Positions 23,400-34,599 of a stretch of DNA of 64,000 bases are shown in pieces; the first letter of the stretch is position 1, and the number at the start of each line of letters is the position of its first letter. The notes under the pieces were generated by a model. It saw only the letters and a list, made by a program, of their open reading frames with translations. It was not told the DNA's origin and did not search any database. This DNA comes from Ganoderma boninense. Taxonomy: Eukaryota; Basidiomycota; Agaricomycetes; Polyporales; Polyporaceae. The DNA is taken from assembly GCA_002900995.3 (NCBI GenBank), contig CM035304.1:6402134-6466133 (forward strand). Direction: 5' to 3'. Made by a program: the position numbers and the translations under genes.

Positions 23400-26300
23400 C
23401 TAGGTGATGCGACGGGCCTGGAGGTCGTTTTCGACGCGGGATTTGGCGTCGCGGCGCTGTAACTCGGCGCTGGAGTACCACAGGCGGGGTGCGGCCTCGG
23501 AGGCGTTGTAGGGCTTGAGGCGTTCGGCGTTGTACAAGGTGCGTAGTACGTAGCCGTTTTTGGTGCGAAGCTGATACGTGTTGCGATCGGTTAGGTCGTG
23601 GACGATAAAGGGCCCGTCCCAGCGCGGGTGCAGCTTGGTAGCCTCGGGCGAACGGCGCAGCACAAGGCTGCCGATTCCTATGCCGCGATCACGGTACGTA
23701 TTTTCGCGTTTTTCTGCGGCTGCTTCGAGCCGACGCAGAGCCTGCATGTTAGCCTCCCCGCGGAACTGCGACAGGTCTCGGACACGCTCAAGTCGTGCGT
23801 GCTGCAAGGTCGCGATCTCGCTGTCAGTAGGCGGGCGACGCAACATGTCAAAAGTCGGCTCACTCGGGAGACGAGCCTCACGGCCATACGCGAGGAAGGC
23901 GGGCGAAGCTCCGGTGGACGTGTTGGTGTGTGCGCGTGCGGCGAGCAGGGCATCAGGCAAGTAGTCATCCCACTGCTCCTGTCGGTCCGGTGCCACCAGT
24001 CGCGCGAGGGTCTGCGTGAGGTTATCGTTGAACTTTTCGAGCCGGCCGTTGGTTTGCGGGTGATACGGCGAAGTGCGCAGGTGCTCGATACCGAGCCGGG
24101 CGAGGTAGTTTTGGAACGGGTACGAGAGGAACTCCTCTCCGTTGTCCGTGAGGAGAGCCTTCGGCTTGCCGTACTGGGTGATGAGTGTGCGGAGAAGCTC
24201 GAGTGCACCGGTGTGCGAGCGGGCGGCATGCGCAGTGGCGTGCGGGAGGTCAGAACCGTGATCGAGCGCAGTGAGAATGTACTGATTCCCTTTTGTAGAT
24301 TTTTGGAGCGGGCCGATCCAATCGAAGGCCCAGCAGTCGAATGCGTCGACGCGAGGAAGCGGGTGCAAGTGTTGTGGTACGGGGGCCTCGCGCCGGGTGA
24401 ACTGGCATTGGTCGACAATGGTCGCAGCGGCGGACAACATTGGTGACGAGATCGGTCGTGCGCGGTATTTGGGCACGCACGCGCAGCGTATCGAGGACGG
24501 CACGGGCCCCGAGGTGGCCTATCTGGTCATGCACGGCGTGGATCAGCGTGCGCGCGTCCTCCAGGCTGGTAGGTACGCGTACCATGATGTCTCCTGTGTC
24601 GCTGCTAACCTTCCGCCACAGGTTCATGTCTTGAAGGGCGTAGCCGCGTCGGGATGGCTCTGAGGAGGGATTCTCAAGGAGCTGCTGCCGCCATTTTTCA
24701 AGGGTTTCAAAGTGCGCGACTGGAACAGGCTCGGATTCGAGCGGGTGTGCGAAGAGAGGACCTAGAGTCTCGGAGTCGGGTACGTGTGGATTTCCTGGCC
24801 GCCTTGAGAGTGCATCGGCAGCAAGCTGATTGCGGCCGGGCCGGTAGACGATTTTCACATCAAAATGTGCTATGTTGTCGGCGAAACGAGCGAGACGGCG
24901 GCCAAGGTGCTTCTGCGAAAGGAAGTACTTTAGGCTCTCGTGGTCGGTGCGGACGACGATCGGTGAGCCCTCGACGTACCCTCGCCACTTCTGGAGGCAA
25001 TAGTCAATTGCCAGCATCTCGCGTTCCTGTGCGGAGTATCGTTGCTCGGTAGGTGACATACGTCTCGATTCGTATGCAATAGGATGGAGTTTTGATTCTT
25101 TGAAATTGAAGCGTGCTTCTCCTTCTTCCCCCCCATCAAAACGGTCGGTGGACTGGTGGAGAATTCCGCCGATAGCGTCTCCTGACGCATCAGTGTCGAT
25201 TACGAAAAGGTGCCATGGTCGAGGATAGGTGAGAACTGGGGAGGAGGTAAGCTTCTGTTTCAAGGCTCCAAACGCGTGTTCGCAGGCAGCTGACCATTGG
25301 ATAGGTGCGCCCTTTCGAGGGCTTCCCTTCAACAAGTCATACAGAGGGCTCGCGAGACGCGCGAAAGCAGGGATGAAGCGGCGGTAGTAGCCCGCAAGAT
25401 TGAGGAAGCCACGGACGCGCGTGATGTTGTTGGGCACTGGCCAGCTGATGATCGCGTCAACCTTTTCAGGGTCAGGACGGATCCCCTCGTTAGAAATGAT
25501 GTGGCCCAAGTACAGGATGCTCGAACGAGCGAAGACGCACTTTTTCTCGTTGAGAACAATCCCGGCCTCGGTTAAGGCACCGAGGACGTTCAGTACGTCG
25601 AGGACGTGGTTGTGCTCATCGCTGGAATAGATAATGATGTCATCCAGGTACACAGTCGCACAGCAATCAAGGAAGGGACGGAGGAGCTCGTTCATGAAGC
25701 TCTGGAAGGTGGCTGGTGCGTTGCACAGGCCAAACTCCATGACCCGGAACTGATAGTGGCCGAAGCGTGTTGCAAAGGCGGTTTTCTCGCGGGATTCAGG
25801 ATGCACGGGGATTTGCCAGTACCCGGACTTCAAGTCGAGCGTCGTGAAGAACTTGGCATCGTGGAAATGCTGGTACGTGTCGTCGATACGCGGCAATGGG
25901 TACGCGTTCTTGACGGTTACGTCGTTCAGCCTGCGGTAGTCCACGCATAAGCGGTTAGTACCATCTTTCTTTTTCGCGAAGATGATGGGCGCTGACCACG
26001 GAGACGTGCTAGGCTCGATAAGGCCATCTTCAAGTGCGTCGTCCACGAATTTCTTGATTTCTTCATGCTCGGGCGGCGAGTGTGGACGGCCTTGTGCACG
26101 GACCGGCTGGGCATCCCGTGTGTCAATGGCATGCATGATACGACGTACAGGTATGTCGTCGTAGCGTACCTTCGTACCAAACAGCTTAGGGAACCGTTTC
26201 TTTACCAGGTTCCGCAGCTTGTCGCTAAGTGTGCCTGTGGCACGGGCGAGCTGTTCACGTACAGGAATACGGCGTGCACGGGGTTCCTCCATCGGGAGGC

Positions 26301-27597
26301 AGTCCAAGGACTGTGTTGATGTCGCGGAGTAGAGCTCGGGTGATGGCGTATATGGCGGCGGTTGGACGTAAGGTGGTGGTTGGTCCTGTATGAGCCGGCG
26401 TGGCGGGTCCATGGCTAACCGTGCTGTCTGCGCGGTCTGCGGGTCTGTCAGGTACCAGGACCGGGTGCTCCAGTCCGGCTGCGCGTTGTGGCGCCGCATC
26501 CAGTCTTGGCCGAGGACAAGGCCATACCGGAGGCAGTCGCGGTCAAGTACGTATGCGATGATGGGTCGTACGATTCCGCCGATTTTGATGCTGAACCGAG
26601 CAACAGCTGACGTCGATGTTGTTCCAGCTCCTCGGATCGTTCGTCGGGTGATGGGGAAGGTCTCGATGCTGAGATCTTGGACGATGGTGGGAAGGACGTA
26701 GCAGGACGCCGCACCGCTGTCGATGATGGCGCTGATGCATCGGAACTGACCACGGAACCGGTTGGGTAGTGGGATGAGGACGTGGTAGACTGGTATGTCC
26801 TGGTTCGTATCTGCGCCATCGTCGAGGTTCAAGACGCAGAGGCTAGATTCTGACAGGTTGACGTTGACATATTGCGGCCACTCGGTCTCCGGCGGGTCTA
26901 CGTCCATCATGTGAACCTCCTCCAGCGGCTGTACAAGCTGCTGCCAGAATGGCGTGATGCCATCAACTTGTGCATCGCGCTCATCCAATGGCGTGTCGGC
27001 TCCCCAGTTCGCAGCGATGGAATAGTCATCATCGTCGCTGTCCGAGGGGAGAGGCGTGAGAGGTAAGATGTCACCGTCGCCATCGTCAGACAGTTCCTCC
27101 TCACTGTCCTCCCAATAGGTGTCGACATCCGTTTCCGAGCAGGTTGTGAGGGATGGCAAATCATCATCATCCGAGTCGCATGGGTCTCCAGGCTCCTGGA
27201 CCGAGGACGATGAGTCTGTGGGGCCATCGTCCTCATCGTCTATGTCCATCATGTTGAGAGCCTGTGGACGGGGTTTGCGCGGGGCACGGCAATTACGTGA
27301 GTAATGTCCTGTCCGGTTGCAGTTGTAGCAACGTACCCGGAGCCCGTTCTGCTGATGTGAAACAGGTCCCTTTGACGGCGCGGTCTCCATCGCGTCCAGG
27401 TCCATGGGCTGCGGCTCAGAAGATGTCGTCGGAGGATGCCCTGCCGAGGAAGTGAAGGACGGGAAGGAGCGGTAAGTCTGTTTGAGCCTCTGCTTCCTGT
27501 GGGTCTGTGACATACCGGCAGGGTTTTGGTGCAAGGTGTTCAAGTGGTACAACTCCCGGGTTGCATGGTACACGGCCTCCATGCTTTTGAGTTCCAT
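23400..27597 (-). CDS. gag 3' part and pol polyprotein of the Ty3-type element, frameshifted
   Basis: The long frame starts at 27597. It opens with the rest of gag, including the zinc knuckle CYNCNRTGHYSRNC (about 27335-27293), then an acidic region and an aspartic protease with DSGAASCYVLP (near 26720). Reverse transcriptase follows with YLDDIIIYS (near 25640), then RNase H with DTDASGDAIGG (near 25190). Integrase begins with HDQIGHLG and CDHC, then the frame changes near 24405-24425. The new frame holds the core: D in AFDWIGPL, D in LLTDNGEEF (near 24155) and E in NGRLEKFNDN (near 24040), and it runs to TAG at 23402-23400. The frame change coincides with a 10-nt spaced duplication of GGTCG on the plus strand, which fits a 10-bp insertion. 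No chromodomain was seen. Confidence 0.88.
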
Positions 27598-27606
27598 CCC
27601 GGGCCG

Positions 27607-28311
27607 TCAGAGATCACGTCGATACTCAATTGGCAGGTGGTCGAGGAAGTAGGACTTGCGATCGCCAAGCGTCATCTCGCTTTCGGGGATCTGCGACTCG
27701 ATCTCCCGGAAGGCCGTTATATAGCGGAGGATGCTTCCCTTGAATGGAACATGGCGGATCTGGTTGCGAAGGGACTCAACACGGAGGGGTGAGTCAAACT
27801 TGCTGTAAAGCTCAGATTTTAAATCTGCCCAGCTAACCTTTCGTCCGATAGCGGAAGCCTTCTTGAGGAAGTAGCTGTACCAGTGCATTGCGTCGCCGCG
27901 GAAGAGTAAAGGGACTTGCAGCGGCCAATCGGCTTCCGCTACATGCAAGCCTTGTAAGTACCCTTCAACTATTAGCAGCCAGGCACTAACGTCTTCGCTT
28001 TCTTTCCCGTGGAAATGCGGGAGTTCTCCCTTAATTGTGTTGGTGCGAGAGGAGGGTGCAGCGGTTGACGTTGTCGAGGTAGGTGCCTGCGGTTGCACCA
28101 CAAAGTTAGCGGTGGCAAAGGCGTGCTCGAGCGACGTACGGAGGTCGTCGACGGTGATAGCTGGTTGTGGCTGCGGCGGCGCGGGTGGCGGTGCCTGAAC
28201 GGCGGCCTCGACCCGTTGGTCGAGGTTTTGGAGGATGGGTGCGAGGGCGTTGTACGCCTCGATCGGGAGGCTAGCGGCAAGCTGCCCCAGGAGGTCTTGG
28301 TCGGTCTGCAT
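27607..28311 (-). CDS. gag (N-terminal capsid part), ends at an in-frame UGA
   Basis: The capsid-type protein starts at MQTDQDLLGQL (28311); an earlier in-frame ATG at 28515 lies right at the LTR edge and is less likely. A Pro/Gln-rich segment is followed by the retrotransposon gag signature (LPHFHGKESEDVSAWL ... FLDHLPIEYR). The stop UGA at 27609-27607 is followed by CGG and lies in the same frame as the downstream polyprotein, with only three codons between it and the next Met. Homologous gag sequence clearly continues past the stop, and the zinc knuckle lies about 270 nt beyond it. The stop is therefore either a readthrough site or a nonsense mutation. Confidence 0.85.
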   Translation of the reverse strand: MQTDQDLLGQLAASLPIEAYNALAPILQNLDQRVEAAVQAPPPAPPQPQPAITVDDLRTSLEHAFATANFVVQPQAPTSTTSTAAPSSRTNTIKGELPHFHGKESEDVSAWLLIVEGYLQGLHVAEADWPLQVPLLFRGDAMHWYSYFLKKASAIGRKVSWADLKSELYSKFDSPLRVESLRNQIRHVPFKGSILRYITAFREIESQIPESEMTLGDRKSYFLDHLPIEYRRDL

Positions 28312-28501
28312 ACAAGCAGAGGTAGGTCGGGCTAAGTACGTCGGGGGGTGTAGCGCTACGGCGACGTACCACGGAGCGGTTTGAATAGACGGAGCGCAGC
28401 TCTGATGGCTGTGCGCTTCTGGGTTAACTAGTTCGGCGAGAAAAGCGGTCTCGATGTAGAGGATGATAAGGATGTTAAGCTGAGTGCGAGAACAGAAGAA
28501 C

Positions 28502-28521
28502 TCACACTTGATCAAGTGTGA
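28502..28521. other. Perfect 20-bp palindrome at the 5' LTR/primer-site junction
   Basis: The junction of the 5' LTR (from 28517) with internal sequence is a perfect self-complementary 20-mer centred on TTGATCAA. A usual tRNA-primer site starting TGG is absent directly next to the LTR on the minus strand. Confidence 0.6.
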
Positions 28522-28807
28522 TTGCGCCCTGTCCTTTCGGAGTCTGAACCGGCAGGCGTGAGGACGAGGACGGAGTACTGAGGTTCGTGTTCGAATTCGA
28601 GGGGGCTTTTAAGTACATACGTTGCTGTAACTACGTCACGGCTCCTCATCGAGTCAGTAAACCGGTGAGCTCATTCCTTTCATCATTATAGCGTACAGTA
28701 TGAAGTCTCGGCCTGCGGATGAGGTCGCGCAGCCTGGACGTCCCGATCGGGTGGAGTACAAACACGGGCAAACCGACTGCGGGCGCAGCCAATCGCTGGC
28801 GTCAACA
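28517..28807 (-). repeat. 5' LTR (291 bp)
   Basis: Same sequence and ends as the left LTR. It lies upstream of gag in the element's transcription direction, so it should hold the promoter. Confidence 0.93.
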
Positions 28808-29275
28808 GTGCCAAGGATGGCCGTCCGAATCAGTGTCAGCTACGACTCGGATGATCATAAGGAGCTGCCCTTTGTTGCTTGTCCGCCTGGCGTAGTTCAA
28901 ACAAGGATCAACCTACACCTCCCGTACGACATGTACTCACTACGTATTCTCTGTAATAATGCTAACATGGGTGTTACAGGGACAGAAATATAGAGTCCGA
29001 GAGAGCGTCCATCGCCGCCACAGCCCACAGCTACGAAAGGAGCCTCGAACCACCCATCTGCCATCTCAAGATGATATATCATGCATCCTCCATCTCACTT
29101 CTCGCCCTACTTCACGTGAGTGTTACCGCCGGCCATTCCATTCGTCCTCCCTGTCCATGTCCACCGTGGGTGTATGTATTCTATTCATCCATAAGCGTCG
29201 TTGCAAGGCTCGATGTCAGAACGAGATGCACGCACCAGCGAACGTTCCGGCCGTGCTTGCTCAGCACATGCTAAC
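28808..29275. other. Right flank of the retrotransposon, no gene
   Basis: The plus frame 28808-28980 reads MAVRISVSYDSDDHKELPF..., possibly a disrupted host exon, but no partner was found on the left flank. A GTGAGT donor-like site is at about 29117. Confidence 0.3.
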
Positions 29276-30710
29276 TTATTGAGCTTCGAAGTCTTTTTCT
29301 GACGGCGGAACAGCTAAATCCATCGACTCTTGTCCATGTGAGTCGCCCAGGATGTGTTCGGAGGGGCTTCTCGTCTTCATTTCGGCGTCCGCGGGCACGC
29401 TATCGTCGCCAGCGACTCCAGGTGCCGCCCACACGGCAGGCGAGTGCTTCTTCACGTCTGATGCGAACGACGCATAGCTGACTGGTCGCTTATACGGCGG
29501 CAGGTATCCATATAGCGTCGCGTCGCTATCGCGTATTCCCGGCTCTTGGCTCTGGAGCTCCGAAGGCGAGCTGGTCATCATGGCTGGATCTGCGGCATAT
29601 TTTATCGCTTCAACGGACTGTGCGCACCTGTAGACTTGTATGGACGCACCAAAGTCTAGGTTCGAGATTCCATACAGGAACCGCACGCGATTATGGCGAC
29701 GGCGCCACCACCACAAGCCGGCACCGACGAGCAGGAAAAGGAATAGGACGCTGCCTATGGTTGCCCCAGCGACCGCGCCTCGGGACAATCCATGGTCGGA
29801 CTGGGTTTGTTGAACCTCAATCGTTGTTGGAACGACCAGAGTTGTGGTGATCCCATTTATCGTGCCGACCCACGTAACGCTGGAAGTCATGAATGACAAT
29901 CCGCTTGCAGGCGACATAGTAGGTGAGCCAGGATCAGATTCATACTGAGCTGTGACGGACGTAGCAGCTAGAGCCGATGAGTGGGGAGGTGTGGATAGCG
30001 ACGGGTCTGACGAAGTTGGTTTGGATAGCGAGACACTTTGAGGGGGTGGAATATTGCTGTTCGGAGTGGTCAAAGTAGTAGTACCCGGCAGGGAAGTAAC
30101 TGTGGGACTGGGAGGCGAATTAGTGGGAGTTGGAGGAGTGTTGCTTGTCAACTGGGAGACCGATGAACTCGATGTGCCCGTTGCGGTCCCGCCGAAAACT
30201 TCAAATGAGCCTAAGGAGAGAGTTCCCTCTTCGTTTGTAATGAACAATGTATGTAGCGTGCCTCGAGAAAGCCTAGTTCTCGATGAGTCGTAAAGGAGGG
30301 AAGAGTCTCCAGAGTTAGGGTCGCTAGATTCTGTGCAGGTTATGCCGCCGTTCTGACTTCCATCAGCGTCAAGTCCAAACAGAGCCTTTCCGCTAGAATC
30401 GATTCGACCAAAGACCTGAACAGAGGTCCCTAACGTTGAAACGGTATGAAGCTCTATATTTTCTTGTGCAGAAAGGTTGCAGCAGCGTACCTGAGAATAC
30501 AAAAATCGCCTGGTTCCCACCTGTTCTCGATACCTTGAATGTATCTTGACTCGGGGAGTCTGTCTGTTGGTGCCACGCGCCATGATATGTCACTTTGCTG
30601 AGATCTTTTGCGTCAACAGTGGTGGTAGGGGTATCAGACGAGAGCGACGAAAAGCAAGACATAGCCAAGGGAGGAATTCTGGTTGCTGCCCCTCCTGTCG
30701 ACATCCCCAT
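29276..30710 (-). CDS. Family member D: two-Cys ectodomain type, LPPY tail without AGGP box
   Basis: Model: complement(join(29276..30429, 30491..30710)), 1374 nt, 457 aa, one 61-nt phase-1 intron. A second possible 60-nt intron (GTGCGTCC ... CCGCAG, about 29662-29603) is in frame and free of stops, so it may be kept or removed. Exon 1 reads TTVDAKDLSKVTYHGAWH. Exon 2 reads TSVQVFGRI, FGLDADGSQNGGITC, THTLFITNEEGTLSLGSFEVFGG, a Ser/Thr/Pro stalk, and the helix ATIGSVLFLFLLVGAGLWWW with RRRH after it. The tail has YGYLPPYKRP in its middle and ends EKDFEAQ; the AGGP box is absent. It pairs with member C by the NGGTFC/NGGITC signature. The signal peptide is weak (hydrophobic only around PPLAMSCF). 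Confidence 0.7.
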
Positions 30711-31247
30711 GCTCCTTTATGCGGCGTAGGCACAACTGAAAGCGAACACGAGAAGCATCGAACCACTTCGAACAGAGAACATGGAAGATGATATGTTGGT
30801 TCAAGCTAAGAGGAGCCTGGATGCTCACCGTGGAAACAGTTCTCAGATTGAAAGCAATTCGGCTGTGCGAGCTGATGGACGCGAGTAATGTCGCAGGAGC
30901 CAAGAATAGTGTCCCCTTGTTGGTGTCCAACCGAAACCATGCACCCGTAGTGCCGCGATGAGCCGAGATCAACTACATGCTCCGCGGCTGTTGACGTTGA
31001 TGTGGTATAGCACCGCAGTTAAGGTATTCATGGTGTATGGCTTGCGTTAATTTCTCAGATAGCCTTGTTGTCAGGAGTGCAGCCGGTACCTTTCATCACC
31101 CGATCGGGCTTCAAAACCGTCTCTTCTGCGGTTGTTCTGGTCCTTGAGATAGCGCTCAACAACCAACACGGTCGCCGGTACGAACTTCCAAGGCTCGCTC
31201 ACCGAGCCCCAAAGAAAACGGCGACAGAACAGATACATTCCCTAGTC
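30711..31247. other. Intergenic, no gene seen
   Basis: Short open frames on both strands without helix, box or splice-linked continuation. It includes the presumed promoter of D. Confidence 0.4.
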
Positions 31248-32483
31248 CTACGACGTGCCCTGACGCTGCATCTCTCTCCTCCGAAAGTCCAAGTTCCCCC
31301 CTCCCATTGCCGAGAGTGGAATGTCCAAGTGGCTCCCCTTCCTCGCCAGCTTCAACGCCTCAAACCCATCCAACGGCGCCGTCGCCGCACGCCGCGGCTG
31401 GGGCTGCCGACGGGCTGAGGGCGGTGGAGTCTGCCACGACCCGCCCTGCACGAAAGACCGGCGGGCATACGCGGATTCCCGCGGCTCGTACAGGGTGGAC
31501 GCCCTGCGGTGCTCGCGATCCGTCCCGAGCACTGGCGGCGCAGACTGCGGATCTGCCGTGACGATGGGGATGGGTGGAAGAGGGAACTCATGCAGGTCGA
31601 AGGAGGTCGTCTGTGCGGAGGAGGGTTGTCTACGCTGCGAAGAAGGGGATACTGAGACCGGCGTGCGTGCTGTGGACGGAGTGCTGTCCACCGCTTTCGC
31701 AGATCCAGAACGAGCGGAGACAGCGGAGACGCGGTCGCGGCTGGTTTGCCACTTGATGATGGGTGGAGGGAGCCTCATTCCATCATCCAGCTTCCTGCCG
31801 GAGCTCGGTCTCCCCTGCCTACCCCAAGGAATGCTCTGTGGCGCCTTGGATGTCTTGTTAGAGACAGGAGGTGCGGCGGGAGGCGATAGCTCGATTCCAT
31901 ACTCCTGAATGGAGTCGGGTGGTGTGGGATACGTAGAGAAGCGACGAGGGCGGTAGATGGGAGGAGGAAAATGACGGTCTATAAGTTGAACTTCCGAATT
32001 GTGCCCCTCTGGGGAAGCAGCTTCGGTCACGGGCACTAGGCCCATCGAAGTAGGCGCGACCTCGCCTGGCATAGTGTCGACATCTCTGTCTTTCCCTTTC
32101 GCGGTGACAGTGACTGGATTGAGGAGGATTGACGTCAGCCCGAAGCATTCCATAATGCGAGAAATACTCACGTTGCTGGATGCGACGAGTTCTTCTCTGG
32201 TCCAGCCAAAGAAAGATGCCAGTACCGACCAGGATGGCGGCTATTGCGAGCACGCCGCAAACTAGTTATGCATGTAGGCGACCTGAGTTACGGACCAGAG
32301 ACTTGAAGATGATGGCTCACCTATGAGGATGATGGCTGCGCGGTTGATCTCCATGTCGACGTGGTTCCCGGAACCCGCCGGTGCGTTGGTGGGACGGTGG
32401 GTAGTCCGCCACGAAGGCACACGATGCACGTACCCCTCATATTCATAATCTTCCACGGCGTCATGATCGTTGACTGTGGAGCT
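31248..32483 (-). CDS. Member E: single-pass membrane protein with shortened ectodomain and PPIY tail
   Basis: Resolved exons: complement(join(31248..32113, 32172..32261, 32321..32483)); the 5' end is not found. The first resolved exon reads TVNDHDAVEDYEYEGYVH, like the 'DD.D....Y.G' strand of the family, and soon enters the membrane at INRAAIILI. The 90-nt exon completes the helix (CGVLAIAAILVGTGIFLWLD) and its basic stop-transfer QRRTRRIQQ. The last exon is a Ser/Pro/Arg-rich tail of about 290 aa with FPPPIYRPRRF, which holds a PPxY motif. The AGGP box and the GEHTL sandwich part are missing, so it is a divergent or reduced relative. A signal exon probably lies at 32.5-32.7 kb. Confidence 0.5.
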
Positions 32484-32780
32484 CTGCGCCGGTAGTCAAG
32501 CAGCAAACAGCATGTTTCCCACTGCGCGGAGGTGACGAACGGCACGCGCCTATGGTGACACGGATATTGTGCGCCTTCTGGAAGTTCACATCTGGCAAGG
32601 CAGTACACGGCCGTTATGCACGCTGCGGATAGTCAATTGAAGCAGTAAATACTGACAAAATTAGGAAAAGGAGTGTATGTACGAATATTCGAACGAATAG
32701 ATAGAGCAATAAATACACGCATCTCAGTTCCAGTGCTCCAGTTCGCCCCCCGTCCAAGCTTGCGGACGTTGAGCGACCGT

Positions 32781-33728
32781 CTATCCCTCTAGCGAACTCG
32801 CCCCCGCGAGTCGCCGCCCGATCGGTTCGTTCATCTTTCCCAGGCGCCCCTCCGTTGGCTGATCCACCGCCGGCACTCGTGTATACGATGGGAGGCCGAA
32901 CGTCTGGCGTTGGAGGACGCCGTTCCTCCATCCACCGACAACGCGGCGGTTCACGTCTTCGACACGGCGAAGTGGCAGCAGACGATGGTCGATGTGGCAA
33001 ATTGGGGCCACATGCTGCGCTAGCAGATGTGAAGATGGGATGGAGAAGGAGGTTGTGACGAACGGAGCAGCCGGGTGCAGTCCCGGATACTTGGACGAGC
33101 CAGACGAGCTCCGGTGGAAGAACCTCACGCTTCTGCCTCGCGCAGGGGAGCAAGCGGCTTGGAAAGTCGTGAACTTGGGCGATGCCCTATCTGTTGAACG
33201 AGTGGCTGATGTGGCGGGCGAGTCGAAACGCCAGCGGCGGGAGGTGGCACCCGAGGGCCGCCTGGCGAGTTCGGTATCTGATAAGGAGATTGTTCTGTGG
33301 TTCGTGCATCTGTTACGGATGATGCAGCCTCGAGCGGAGTCCGTGTGGCCTGTGCGCTGTCGGGGAAGAACGGAGTAGGAGATGCCGACGTGCCGAAGGC
33401 CGCTCGAGAAGGCCCTGAGGACGTGGCTCGAAGTCAGCAGCCTACTCCGTTGGGCAACGTAAGGTGGGAGGAAAAATGGAAGACACGTACTGGTTGGCGT
33501 CGCCGTCCTCATGTCGTAGTTCCCCTTCCCGGCCTCCAAGATGTCCTATACCGCGGTCAGCCGGAGGGCGTTTCGATCCCGAACGAGGAATGGAGACGTT
33601 ACCATCGATGACGACCGATCCGACATGCCCCTCAGTCTCTGAATTCTTAAATCGAGCCAGTGCACGAACACGCCGACCGATAGAAGCACGATCGCGGCAA
33701 CGACTAAGCATAGAATGTCAGTACACAT
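32781..33728 (-). CDS. Possible second E-like membrane protein
   Basis: At 33728-33640 the minus strand encodes MCTDILCLVVAAIVLLSVGV, then FVHWLDLRIQRLR. This resembles member E's helix and its WLDQRRTRR edge, so a tandem relative of E is plausible. A donor (CAGTACGTGTC) near 33490 could join it to a 250-codon open frame ending at 32781, rich in Ser/Arg/Pro and containing LPSY. The competing frame 33153-32614 is also open and Pro-rich, so the tail frame is not settled. No ectodomain was identified upstream. Confidence 0.3.
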
Positions 33729-34599
33729 AACTCCGTGCGGAGGATCCGAGCGAGGACGTGCCTACATATGCGAACATCATTGCCCCGCTTGTCGAAACGG
33801 CGAGCAACATCCTCGACAACGATGAAGACAAAGTGAAACGAGATGACGGTGGGGATCGCAGAGTGGACTCCAGCCGAGGCGATAGCAGGACCTCGGATTA
33901 ATAAGTTACTTACCGAGACGCGGACCGGCCGCGCGACGCGTGTTATGCCGCCCCCGTGAGAAGGCGGTGAGTCGCCTGATCGAGCGCCTCGACGGGCGCG
34001 GACAAATATCAGCTGTAGCGGCCGCTGTGGTCACGCAGGAAGCAGAAGAGAAATGAGTAAGCCCCTGCAGGAACCACCATTGGCCCGAGCAGACAGGAGA
34101 TTACCTGGGCGCATCCACGGGCTCACGCGGTCTGTTCTTCGCGAAGCGTCCGGGGCGACCGCTGGCGAATGACCAACCTCACCATTTGACAGATGGACCG
34201 CCTCGACACGAACGCCTCATAGCTTCCACCACTTCGACGCTGATTGTGTTTGAACTTTGGCAGGCCAAGCTATGGGCGACATTTACCTGGTCAGGGTGGC
34301 AATCATAGCACTAATCGTCCGCAAACACACCGATAGCAGACTACGTCTCGAACCTCAGTCTTGTTCAGTGACTCGACTGGTGATCCGGAACGACGTACGA
34401 CGGAACTGGGATGTGGCTAAGCTGGGAGCAGGGGCATCATAATCAATACGAAGAGAACCGAATGTGTGACCAAGTTCACAGGCGCTGTTCCGCCGCGAGC
34501 AGGGTCCATTACATGTACCGTGACCTTCGAGGCGACTTGTGGACAGGAGTTGACACGTTGACAGTTCGGCCGATAAGGTGAAGTTAATCTTGCTGTAGA
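33729..34599. other. Gap upstream of F, no gene
   Basis: Members F and E2 diverge here. The plus strand lacks the ectodomain exons expected for F (no VFGAF, GEHTL or FWLDY on either strand). No repeat was seen. Confidence 0.4.

Larger units (their letters stand above)
22913..28807 (-). mobile_element. Ty3-type (Metaviridae-like) LTR retrotransposon, 5.9 kb
   Basis: The element is transcribed from the minus strand. Order on that strand: 5' LTR, gag, protease, reverse transcriptase, RNase H, integrase, polypurine tract, 3' LTR. Integrase after RNase H defines the Ty3 type. The two 291-bp LTRs look identical by eye, so insertion was recent. No 4-6 bp target-site duplication is visible: TTTTCC precedes the left LTR and GTGCCA follows the right LTR. 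An in-frame UGA interrupts gag and a frameshift lies in integrase, so this copy may not be autonomous. Confidence 0.92.

Noticed and set aside
23578..24446. Plus-strand open frames across integrase
   Set aside because: Antisense shadows of the integrase core, which has clear D, D and E motifs on the minus strand.
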